Source of the DNA: Methylosinus trichosporium OB3b
GTDB taxonomy: Bacteria; Pseudomonadota; Alphaproteobacteria; Rhizobiales; Beijerinckiaceae
Assembly: GCF_002752655.1 (NCBI RefSeq)
Contig: NZ_CP023737.1
Span: 2,256,001-2,320,000 of the forward strand
DNA: 64,000 nt
Direction of reading: 5' to 3'
Shown here: piece by piece, positions 35,134-42,747 of the stretch
Layout of the letters: each line of letters begins with the position of its first letter
Position numbering within the stretch: the first letter of the stretch is position 1
Program-made: the position numbers and the translations under genes
Notes under the pieces: generated by a model
The model's database searches: none
What the model was told of the DNA's origin: nothing
The model's input: only the letters and a program-made list of their open reading frames with translations

Positions 35134-35544
35134 TCAGGAGAAGGCGGGCGGCGCCCGTGACGACCAGGAGCCGGTCCAGCCGGCCGGACGCCGCATCGGC
35201 GTCGCGGCGAGACGCGGGCGCAAGATCACGCCCGATAACGCGCGCGGCGTCCAGGCGGCGACCGGCGGGATGAGCGACGCGTCGTCGCCGCGCGCGGACT
35301 GGCAGAGGAGGCAGCAATCGGAATGACGCGCGCGCCCGTCCGGCGCGCCGCGGTCATGGGACGGCGCGTCGCAAGTCTGCGCCGCGACCGACTGAGCGGC
35401 GTCGGCGGCGAAGAGCCGCGATCCGTCGACGGCCGAGCCGGCGAGAACGAGCTGGATCAGCAGCAGGAGAATGGACAGCGCGCCCAATTCGCGGCCGCGC
35501 GGCGTCGGCGCCAAATCCTTCTGCCTCTCGGACGCTCCGGTCAT
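35134..35544 (-). CDS. DUF2946-like Cys/His protein
   Basis: 136 residues from ATG 35544: one N-terminal hydrophobic span (ALSILLLLIQLVLAGSAV), then a Cys/His segment (QTCDAPSHDRGAPDGRARHSDCCLLCQ) that could bind metal, then a Pro/Arg-rich tail. The hydrophobic anchor plus an H..CCLLCQ core matches DUF2946 proteins, which commonly precede TonB receptors for copper. The ATG at 35544 fits GAGAGG upstream and places the operator at 35585-35599 exactly 41 bases away. Probably in one transcript with the receptor gene. Confidence 0.75.
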   Translation of the reverse strand: MTGASERQKDLAPTPRGRELGALSILLLLIQLVLAGSAVDGSRLFAADAAQSVAAQTCDAPSHDRGAPDGRARHSDCCLLCQSARGDDASLIPPVAAWTPRALSGVILRPRLAATPMRRPAGWTGSWSSRAPPAFS

Positions 35545-35584
35545 TCGCCTCTCGCGGTTCTCGAGCTTTGTCGTCGCTGTTGTT

Positions 35585-35599
35585 TTGGTAATTGACCAA
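35585..35599. promoter_or_regulatory. Operator in front of the DUF2946-TonB operon
   Basis: TTGGTAATTGACCAA, then GAC. It is nearly identical to TTGGTAATATACCAA plus GAC at 36396-36410. It begins 41 bases upstream of the DUF2946 start codon. Likely binding site of the TetR-type regulator encoded at 36501. Confidence 0.8.
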
Positions 35600-35662
35600 G
35601 ACCATCGCCACAAGGCGCCGAACGCCGTCTTCACGGCCTCGCATTGGTTTTCTTCGCCACTG

Positions 35663-35889
35663 TCACCCCGGCGCCACAGCGAGACGACGGCTCGGCGCGC
35701 CGAGACCCGCGACCAAAGCCTCGATGGCGGCGGCGACCAGCTCGGGCCGATCCTCCGCGGCGAAATGGCGCCGCAGGTGTAGACGTCGCTGTGTCCGGCG
35801 CAACGCTCGGCGGCGCGCGGATCGTTCAGGCCATGAAGCCGTTCAACAGGGCGCGGAAGCGGGCCGGATCATCCGCCGCGGCGAAAGCG
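35663..35889 (-). pseudogene. Possible remnants of alpha/beta-hydrolase coding sequence
   Basis: Two short minus-strand tails without starts: one ending at 35663 reads HFAAEDRPELVAAAIEALVAGL, like the end of an alpha/beta-hydrolase (catalytic His region); the other ending at 35826 reads FAAADDPARFRALLNGFMA. Neither connects to an upstream coding frame. They fill the roughly 350-base gap between the copper-associated gene and the DUF2946 gene. Speculative; the GC-rich DNA could produce such frames by chance. Confidence 0.3.
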
Positions 35890-35897
35890 TCGCGACA

Positions 35898-36353
35898 TCA
35901 TGGGATCGGCTTGTGGTGCGGATCGAGCGGCGTATGGCCGCCGGCGGAATCGACCGCGACCACACCGTCGAATTTCGACATGCGCTCCTCGAACCCCGGC
36001 GGGAGGCCTCGCTCGGCCCGCGCGAGCGCGGCGGCAAGCGCCTCGGCGCGCGGCTTGGAGAGGCCGAGCTTCTCGAGCGAGGCGCTCTGGCGCAGAGCGT
36101 CGCCGCCGCAGAGCACGATCTCCCACGCCCCGCCCTTGCGCTTCAGAAAAGCGCGACCGCCTGTCTCGCCCTGGCTCCAGTCGGCGATGGCGGCGTCCTC
36201 CTCTATGACGACGGGAGCGACCGCGAGCGGCGCGTCGGGCTTGTCGAAGAGATCGAGCAGCAGGCGGCGAATGGCCGCCTCGTCGTCCGCGCAGAGCGCC
36301 GGCCCGGCCAGCAGCGCGAGGAGCAGTCCCAAACCGGCGTGTCGAATTGTCAT
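35898..36353 (-). CDS. Copper-uptake-system-associated periplasmic protein
   Basis: 151 residues: a signal peptide (RHAGLGLLLALLAGPALC), then DDEAAIRRLLLDLFDKPDAPLAVAPVVIEEDAAIADWSQGETGGRAFLKRKGGAWEIVLCGGDALR and a helical C-terminus. This is the pattern of the small family annotated as copper uptake system-associated proteins. GGGAGG 5 bases before ATG 36353 fixes the start inside a much longer spurious frame. The operator at 36396-36410 begins 43 bases upstream. The role in copper acquisition is by family name and neighbours; no mechanism can be read. Confidence 0.75.
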   Translation of the reverse strand: MTIRHAGLGLLLALLAGPALCADDEAAIRRLLLDLFDKPDAPLAVAPVVIEEDAAIADWSQGETGGRAFLKRKGGAWEIVLCGGDALRQSASLEKLGLSKPRAEALAAALARAERGLPPGFEERMSKFDGVVAVDSAGGHTPLDPHHKPIP

Positions 36354-36395
36354 TTTTCCCTCCCGGCCGCCTTCCAACGGCGCCTGTTCGTGGTA

Positions 36396-36410
36396 TTGGT
36401 AATATACCAA
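36396..36410. promoter_or_regulatory. Operator between the copper-associated gene and the TetR gene
   Basis: TTGGTAATATACCAA: a perfect dyad TTGGTA-ATA-TACCAA, followed by GAC as in the second site. It lies in the divergent gap, 43 bases from the copper-associated start and about 90 bases from the regulator start, so it could control both. Confidence 0.85.
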
Positions 36411-36500
36411 GACAGCACTGGCAACGGGCGTGAGCGCGAGCGCTCGCACGGCGGTGAAATTCTTGGTAGCAAGCGCGGGATTTTCGCGGGGACGGTGGCA

Positions 36501-37040
36501 GTGACAGCGCAGCCGGGCGTGAGGCAGCGAATTTTGAGCGCCGCGCTCGACCTCGTCGAGCGGGAGGGCGTCGACGCGCTCACGCAGCCGCGCATCGCCA
36601 AGGCGGCGGGCGTGCGCCAGTCGCATCTCACTTATTATTTTCCGCGCAAGCCCGACCTGCTCGTGGCGTTGCTGCAGGCCTCGCACGAACGTGCGCCGCG
36701 CGCCGGCGACGCCGACCCCGTCGCCGAGGCGCTCGCGCTGATGCTCGACCGGCGGCGGATGCGCTTCTTCCTGGCCATTGTGCTCGCCGCCGCCGAGGAG
36801 CCGGAGCTGCGCCCGATCCTCGCAGCCCATGCGCACGAGCTGACGCGGCGGATCGCCGCCGCCTTCGGCCGCGGCGCCGATGATCCCGCCGCCACCGCCT
36901 TCGTCGATCTGATGCGCGGAGCCGGCCTGCGGGCGCTGCTGGAGCTGGACATGCGCTTCGACATGGCGGAGGCCGAGCGCCTCGCCGCCACGCTCGGCCT
37001 TTTGCGCAGGCAAGGGGATGAAGGCGAGCCGCGCCCCTGA
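36501..37040 (+). CDS. TetR-family transcriptional regulator
   Basis: 179 residues. N-terminal TetR helix-turn-helix: GVRQRILSAALDLVEREGVDALTQPRIAKAAGVRQSHLTYYFPRKPDLLVALL, followed by a helical ligand domain. A GTG start at 36501 with GGGGA upstream is likely (GTG at 36495 is an alternative); the very long open frame upstream is spurious. It is divergent from the copper-associated gene across an operator dyad that is repeated in front of the DUF2946-TonB operon, so it very probably regulates both units and possibly itself. Whether its ligand is a metal is unknown; TetR proteins seldom bind copper directly. Confidence 0.87.
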   Translation: MTAQPGVRQRILSAALDLVEREGVDALTQPRIAKAAGVRQSHLTYYFPRKPDLLVALLQASHERAPRAGDADPVAEALALMLDRRRMRFFLAIVLAAAEEPELRPILAAHAHELTRRIAAAFGRGADDPAATAFVDLMRGAGLRALLELDMRFDMAEAERLAATLGLLRRQGDEGEPRP

Positions 37041-37071
37041 AGCTCAGCGCTCGTTAGCCCGTCTCGGGGCC

Positions 37072-37089
37072 GCGAGCCTTCAGGCTCGC
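37072..37089. repeat. REP-type palindrome overlapping the kinase stop codon
   Basis: A single unit GCGAGCCTTCAGGCTCGC. The TCA at 37080-37082 inside it is the stop codon of the convergent histidine kinase gene, so the repeat supplies the last codons of that gene. Confidence 0.85.
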
Positions 37090-38623
37090 TCTTGGGCGCT
37101 CGCCGTCTGCGTCGCTTCGCCGGCCGACCGCAGCGTGACGCGGGCGATGAGGCCATGGGGCTCGCGATCGATGAGCTCGAGCGCGCCGCCAGCCTCCTCG
37201 AGCAGAGCTCGGACGATCGAGAGGCCGAGGCCGAAGCCGCCATTCTCGTTCATATTGCGCGCCGGCCGGCCGCGCACGAAAGGCTCCACGACCTTCGCCT
37301 TGTCCTCGTCGGATATCCCCGGCCCGTCGTCGGCCACATCGATTCGCACCAGCAGCGGCGAAGGGCGCGTCACCGCGAGGGAAATCTGCTGTCCGTGCGC
37401 GGCGGCGTTCTCGACCAGATTGGCGAAGATGCGCTGCAGATCGGTCACCTCGCCCCTGACCATCTGCCGGCCGAGGCTCTCATAGGAGACCTCGCGGCCG
37501 ACGTCGGCGAACTGGTCGGCGACGGTCTGCAGCACGCTGTCGAGATCGACGACGCCCTGCGTCGGACGACGGCCCTCGTCGCGCAGATAGACGAGATTTT
37601 TGCACAGCATCGAATCCATCAGCTCGGCGTCGTGCAGCATCTTGGCTCTCAACGCGTCGTCGTCGATGAACTCGGCGCGCAGGCGCATGCGCGTGATGAT
37701 GGTGCGCAGATCATGACTGATCGCGGCGAGCGCGCGCGAGCGCGCGGAGATCATCGAATAGATGCGGTCCTGCATGCGGTTGAGCGCCCGCGTGAGTTCT
37801 CGCACCTCCTGCGGGCCCCTCTCGGGCAGAAGCTCGCGCTCGCTCGACTCGGTCGGAAATTTCTCCGCCCGCTTGGCGAGATCCACCAGCGGCGCCACCA
37901 CGGCGCGGGACGCCCAGAGCGTGAGGATCGCCGCGCAGAGCAAGAAGAACAGACCCGAGGTGAGCCAGACGCCCGGAGAGGGCAGCACGGGCCCGACGCT
38001 GGACGGCGGACCTCCGGCGGGCGGCGGAAGCCACGGCCCGGGGGCGGCGGAGGTCCGCCGTCTGGGGACGCGCCGAAAGGCGGCCTTTCGGCCCGCGGCC
38101 CCGGTCCCGGATCGTCCCCGGCGCCGAAGCCGGGGCCAGGACCCCAGCCAGGACCAGGACCAGGACCAGGTCCCGGTCCGGGACCCGGCTCGCCCCATCT
38201 CGAGAGCGCGAGAGTGACGGTGAGATAACCGCCCTTGCGCAGCGCGACGGCGACAGCCCGGCCCGCGGGCGTCGTCGAGAAGACCTCGGCCTGCGGCCAC
38301 AGATGCGCCCGCAGCTCGGCTAGCTGCGCCTCGGAAACGCCGCGCGCCGCAGCTGGCGGAGCGTCCTCGCGCAGGGTGAACAGCAGCCCCCGCGTCGCGC
38401 GCGAAAGCTCTGCGAGAAGCTGGGCCCGGTCTGTGACCGGCGCGAAATCGATCGCCGAGGCGACCCCCGCCGCCAGCTGCCAGCGTCCGCGGGCGCCGTC
38501 CCGATCGAGAAAATTGAAGGCGATCGTCACCGCGACATGGAACAGCACGATCGAGACGAGCACGAGGACCGCGATCTGTCCGGCGAGATGATCGGGGCGC
38601 AGCCGCCTCCAGAAGCTCCTCAC
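37080..38623 (-). pseudogene. Sensor histidine kinase interrupted by a frameshift
   Basis: The start ATG overlaps the regulator stop (ATGA). Frame 1, from 38623, encodes an N-terminal membrane span (LAGQIAVLVLVSIVLFHVAVTIAF), a periplasmic domain and a Gly-Pro repeat linker. The second span (VWLTSGLFFLLCAAILTLWAS), HAMP, the HisKA box (AAISHDLRTIITRMRLRAEF) and the HATPase motifs (NLVENAAAHG, DDGPGIS, GFGLGLSIV) are in another frame down to 37080. The switch must lie between about 37985 and 38060, near a CCCCCGGG run, and fits the loss of one base. It could be a real mutation, a phase-variable site or a sequencing error. Repaired, the kinase would be about 510 residues with all catalytic motifs intact. 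Confidence 0.85.
38155..38178. repeat. 6-bp tandem repeat in the kinase gene
   Basis: CCAGGA repeated about four times, encoding the Gly-Pro dipeptide linker (GPGPGPGPGPG). Changes in unit number stay in frame. Confidence 0.75.
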
Positions 38624-39351
38624 GCGCGCAGCACTTGCGGGGCGAACAAATAACCCTCCGAGCGCACGGTCTGGATCAGCTTGGGGTTCTTCGGATCGCT
38701 CTCCAACTTCTGCCGCAGCCGGCTGATCAGCACATCGATGCTGCGCTGGAACGGGCTCGCGGTCGGGCCATGGGTGAGACCGATCAGCTGGTCGCGCGTC
38801 AGCACGCGATTGGGCCGCTCGCAGAGCGCATAGAGCAGGTCGAACTCCGCTCCGGTGAGCGCGATCTTCATGCCCGTCGGCGCGGTGACCTGATGCGCCA
38901 TGATGTCGACGCGCCAGCCCTCGAATTGATAGAAGCGTCCTCCGGCCGGCTCCTTCGTCTGCGCCGAGGCGCGGGAGCGGCGCAGCACCGAGCGCACGCG
39001 CGCCAGCAGCTCGCGCGGATTGAACGGCTTGACGATATAATCGTCCGCGCCCATCTCGAGGCCGATGATGCGGTCGACGTCCTCGCCCTGGGCGGTGACG
39101 ATGATGATCGGCAGATTGGCCCCGTCGCGCAATCTGCGGCAGATGGAGAGGCCGTCTTCTCCCGGCAGGTTGAGATCGAGGATCACGAGGTCGAAGTCGC
39201 GCGCCGCGAGCGTCGCGTCCATGGCGCGGCCGTCGGCGACGACCGCCGCCTCGATCTGATGTGTGGCCAGATAGCGACTGATCAGCTCGCCGATCTCGGC
39301 GTCGTCCTCGACGAGCAGAATGGCGTCGGTCTTCGTCACGTCTTCCCGCAT
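38620..39351 (-). CDS. OmpR-family response regulator
   Basis: 243 residues. Receiver domain (about 10-125): acidic pocket VEDD, phosphoacceptor D59 (LVILDLNLPGEDG), T86 (VTAQ) and K108 (IVKPF). C-terminal winged-helix DNA-binding domain (about 140-238): LTGAEFDLLYALCERPNRVLTRDQL and RSIDVLISRLRQKLESDPKNPKLIQTVRSEGYLF. It is first in an operon with the sensor kinase, whose ATG overlaps its TGA. Since the kinase gene is frameshifted, this regulator may be orphaned. Regulon unknown. Confidence 0.93.
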   Translation of the reverse strand: MREDVTKTDAILLVEDDAEIGELISRYLATHQIEAAVVADGRAMDATLAARDFDLVILDLNLPGEDGLSICRRLRDGANLPIIIVTAQGEDVDRIIGLEMGADDYIVKPFNPRELLARVRSVLRRSRASAQTKEPAGGRFYQFEGWRVDIMAHQVTAPTGMKIALTGAEFDLLYALCERPNRVLTRDQLIGLTHGPTASPFQRSIDVLISRLRQKLESDPKNPKLIQTVRSEGYLFAPQVLRA

Positions 39352-39597
39352 CCCGTGCGCCCCCGTATCCGACGACCTCTAACGGGCAAATTTGTCGCGA
39401 TTGTTTCCATAGCGTCTCGAATTGCGGCGAGCTGAACCGCGGGCGGGTCCGGTCCAGACCGGCGCCGCACGTTCCCGTTTCAGAAACATCGGCGACAAAT
39501 CAGTCGCCATCCGGACACTAGCGGTGGCGAAAAGCGAGGTGATATGAAGGCCGCTCGACATTCCCAGCGGCCGCGGCGCAAACCTCGGGGAAGACGC

Positions 39598-41166
39598 ATG
39601 TCCCTTCACGCCCTCACGGCGGCTCCTTCAACCGTCTCCAGCGGCGGCGAGCGCTGGCTCGGGCCCTCGCCGGAGCGCGAGCAGCTTCCCGCGCCGGCGA
39701 CGGACACGCGCCCCACGCCCATCGCGGCGCAGCTCCCTTCCGCCGAGGATAGCTGCCCGGTCGAGGCGCGCATTGCGCTGCTCGAGCATCAGCTCGGGCA
39801 TGCGCGCGCCGAGATGCTGCATCTTCTGCACGAACGCCATCTCATGACCTATTCGGCGGCCGGCCACATCTATCGGCCGCTGCGACGCATCGAGGCGTTG
39901 CTCGTCGGCGGCTTTCACGCTCTGCGCGGCGCGCTACGTCGCCGCCACGACATCTGCGTCGCGGCGGCAGCGGCGCCGGCGCCGGCGCCGCGCGCTCCTG
40001 CGCTCGCCCGCTGCGTCGAAGCCCGGCGCCTCCTCGTCGACGTCACCGCCACCGTCAGATATGACGCCGGCACCGGCATTCAGCGGGTCGCGAAAATGGT
40101 GACGCAGGCGCTCTATCGCGACGCCGCGCCGCTCCTTCCCGCGATCGCGGTGCGCTGCGAGGGCGGGCGCCTCCTCACCTGCCGCCGCTTCGTCGCCTCG
40201 CTCTGCGGCGACGCTGCGACAGCCGAGGCGGAAGACGAGGAGATCGTCCTCGCGCCGGGCGATTATTTCCTCACCCTCGCCGACACTTGGAATGTGCTCG
40301 ACGAATATGCGCGCGTCTTCGACCGCGTCCACGAGGCCGGCGGCGCCGTCGTCTCCTGCATCTTCGATCTCATCCCGGCGCTGCATCCCGGCGCCTGCCA
40401 TCATACGACGCCGGCCCGCTACGAATCCTGGCTCGCGCGCGCGCTCGTCGAGAGCGACGCCTTTCTCGCCATCTCGCGCACGGTGGCGCAGGAGCTCGCC
40501 GATTTCGTCGAGGCGCGCGGCCTGCCGCATCGGCGCGGGCTCAAGATCGGCTGGTTCCCGCTCGGCTCGGAGATTTCCTGCGGCCCGGCGACGGCGCCGC
40601 GCAAGAAGATCGCCGCCGCCGTCGGCCCGGCGCCTCTCTTCCTCTGCGTCGGCACGATCGAGCCGCGCAAGGGGCAGCGCGTCGCGCTGCGCGCCTTCGA
40701 CGCGCTGTGGCGCGAAGGCCGCGACATCCGCCTCGTCTTCGTCGGCCGGCGCGGCTGGTGCGAAGAGGCTGTCGTCGCCGAGATCGCCGGCCATGCCGAA
40801 TATCAGCGGCGGCTGTTCTGGTTCGACGATGCGAACGACGCCGAGCTCGCTTTTCTCTACGACCATGCGACGGCGGCGCTGGCGCCCTCCTTCGCCGAGG
40901 GCTTCGGGCTGCCGATCGCCGAGGCGGCGCGGCGCGGGCGGCCGACGATCTGCAGCGACATTCCGGTGTTTCGCGAGGTCGGCGGCGCCGGCGCGCTGTA
41001 TTTTGCGGTCACCGACCCCAGCGCTCTCGCAGCGCGCGTCGCCGATCTCCTCGACGGGCGCGCCAGCGGCGACCCGGCGGCGACCAGCCGCGCCTCCTGG
41101 ACCGAGGCCGCCCATCGCATCGTCTCGGTCATCGCGAAGGACGATTGGAGCCACGAGCTCGCCTGA
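39598..41166 (+). CDS. GT4-family glycosyltransferase (first of a tandem pair)
   Basis: 522 residues. A variable N-terminal part (about 1-130) is followed by a GT-B fold: RLLVDVTATVRYDAGTGIQRVAKMV, ISRTVAQELADFVEARG, then the donor-site domain LCVGTIEPRKGQRVALRAFDALW and EGFGLPIAEAARRG with the GT4 E-x7-E pair. Such enzymes add sugars from nucleotide-sugar donors in polysaccharide assembly. The start at ATG 39598 has GGGGAAGA upstream, identical to the context of the paralogue at 41338. The two share order and motifs and look duplicated. Confidence 0.87.
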   Translation: MSLHALTAAPSTVSSGGERWLGPSPEREQLPAPATDTRPTPIAAQLPSAEDSCPVEARIALLEHQLGHARAEMLHLLHERHLMTYSAAGHIYRPLRRIEALLVGGFHALRGALRRRHDICVAAAAAPAPAPRAPALARCVEARRLLVDVTATVRYDAGTGIQRVAKMVTQALYRDAAPLLPAIAVRCEGGRLLTCRRFVASLCGDAATAEAEDEEIVLAPGDYFLTLADTWNVLDEYARVFDRVHEAGGAVVSCIFDLIPALHPGACHHTTPARYESWLARALVESDAFLAISRTVAQELADFVEARGLPHRRGLKIGWFPLGSEISCGPATAPRKKIAAAVGPAPLFLCVGTIEPRKGQRVALRAFDALWREGRDIRLVFVGRRGWCEEAVVAEIAGHAEYQRRLFWFDDANDAELAFLYDHATAALAPSFAEGFGLPIAEAARRGRPTICSDIPVFREVGGAGALYFAVTDPSALAARVADLLDGRASGDPAATSRASWTEAAHRIVSVIAKDDWSHELA

Positions 41167-41337
41167 AAGCGGGGCGATCAAGGCGGGCGCGCCATGGTTT
41201 CGGCGCCGCCCCGTCCCGGTTCGGAAAAGACCAGCGACACCTCGGACGAGATGCGGACATTGCGGCGCGCGACAAAGGTCGCAGCCGAACGGCGCGCCGC
41301 TGGCGGCCGGGCGCTCTCGCAATCTCGGGGAAGAGCA

Positions 41338-42708
41338 ATGGACCTTTCCACCCGCATCGCCGTCTATCTCGCCAATGAAGAGCGGCAGCGCGAACGCAGC
41401 CGCGACCTCTATGAGCTCGATCCGGTGACGGGATATGTCTACGCGCGCGCGAAGGAATTCTATTGGACCGTGACGCGCGCGGCGGGGATCGCGCAGCGGA
41501 GCGGCCCGGCGCCCGCCAAGGCCCCGGACTTCGCCGGATTCGCCCCGCTGATGAAGCGGCCGCGCGTGTTCATCGACATGACCGCGATACGGCGCACGGA
41601 CGAGCGCAGCGGCATTCAAAGAGTCGTGCGCGAAATCGCCCGTTGCGCGGTCGCGACCGGAGACGGCCTGCCCGTGTTCATCGAGAATGGACGCCTGCGC
41701 GCCTGGCGGCGGCCGTCGTCGCTTCCCGATGTCGTGAAGCCGGAGCCCGGCGACAAGCTGCTGTTGCTCGATGCGAGCTTTCCCCTGGTCGACGATTATC
41801 TCCCGATCATCAGCCGCGTCGCCGACGCGGGCGGCGAAACTGTTCTCGGCCTCCACGACCTGCTTCCACTCCTTTATCCTGGCGCCTTCACCCCCGCCGC
41901 CTTTCTCGATTTTCAGCGCTGGTTCGAGACCTTGGCGCCGCAGTGCAACGCCATCGTCTGCGTCTCGCGCAGCACGGCGCAGAGCCTCGTCGATCATCTC
42001 GCGCAATCTGATTGCCCCGCGATGCGAGCGCAGCGGATCGGCTGGTGGCGCCTCGGCGCCGATTTCGAGATCGACTCCGCGCAGCCCAGCGCCGACGCCG
42101 CCGGCGTCGCCGCCGGCCGCACGCCTTACTTCCTCGCGGTCGGCACGCTGGAGCCGCGCAAGGCCTATGCGGTCGCGCTCACTGCTTTCGAGCGGCTGTG
42201 GGCCGCGGGCCATGACGCGCGCTTCGTGATCGTCGGCCGGCGCGGATGGCGTTGCGAGGCGCTGGTGCGGCGCATTCGCAGCCATCACGAGCTCGGCCGG
42301 CGCCTGTTCTGGCTCGAGGATGCGGACGACGCCTCGCTGCAGCGCCTCTATGAGCACGCCCATGCGCTGATCGCCGCTTCATTCGCGGAAGGCTTCGGCC
42401 TGCCGGTGGCGGAAGCGGCCGCTCATGGTCTGCCGGTCATCGCCAGCGACATTCCGGTCTTCCGCGAGATCGCCGGCGAGCGCGCGACCTTCTTCCCGCC
42501 CCTCGACGCCGACGCATTGGCGGACTGCATTCGTCGCGCGCTGACCGAGCCACGGCTGCGAACGCCCGCGCGCGTCGTCACCTGGCGGGAGTCGACGCAG
42601 GCGCTGCTCGACATGATCCGCACCGGCGCCTATCAATGGCGTCCCGCGCCGCTGACGGAGCCTCGCCCCTTCGCCCCCGTTTGCGTCGCGAGCGCCGCTG
42701 CTTCATAG
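41338..42708 (+). CDS. GT4-family glycosyltransferase (second of a tandem pair)
   Basis: 456 residues, paralogous to the preceding gene: RVFIDMTAIRRTDERSGIQRVVREIARC, VCVSRSTAQSLVDHL, LAVGTLEPRKAYAVALTAFERLW, VIVGRRGWRCEALVRRI and EGFGLPVAEAAAHGLP (E-x7-E). The N-terminal extension of the first copy is replaced by a short helical start (LSTRIAVYLANEERQRERSRDLYELDP). GGGGAAGA before ATG 41338 gives the start. The acceptor sugar is not predictable. Likely co-transcribed with its neighbours in a cell-surface glycan locus. Confidence 0.87.
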   Translation: MDLSTRIAVYLANEERQRERSRDLYELDPVTGYVYARAKEFYWTVTRAAGIAQRSGPAPAKAPDFAGFAPLMKRPRVFIDMTAIRRTDERSGIQRVVREIARCAVATGDGLPVFIENGRLRAWRRPSSLPDVVKPEPGDKLLLLDASFPLVDDYLPIISRVADAGGETVLGLHDLLPLLYPGAFTPAAFLDFQRWFETLAPQCNAIVCVSRSTAQSLVDHLAQSDCPAMRAQRIGWWRLGADFEIDSAQPSADAAGVAAGRTPYFLAVGTLEPRKAYAVALTAFERLWAAGHDARFVIVGRRGWRCEALVRRIRSHHELGRRLFWLEDADDASLQRLYEHAHALIAASFAEGFGLPVAEAAAHGLPVIASDIPVFREIAGERATFFPPLDADALADCIRRALTEPRLRTPARVVTWRESTQALLDMIRTGAYQWRPAPLTEPRPFAPVCVASAAAS

Positions 42709-42747
42709 TCGCGCGAGGTTCGAGCGTCTCGGCGGAACGGAGGGCGA

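Noticed and set aside
35592..37040. A 482-codon reading of the TetR gene
   Set aside because: The N-terminal 300 codons cross the copper-associated gene in antisense; the helix-turn-helix begins right after GTG 36501.
38130..38190. Repeated CCAGGA units considered as a CRISPR-like or minisatellite array
   Set aside because: No spacers and units of only 6 bp; they encode the Gly-Pro linker of the kinase.
39934..42363. 809-codon minus-strand frame opposite the two glycosyltransferases
   Set aside because: Spans two real genes and the gap between them; His/Arg/Glu-rich noise.
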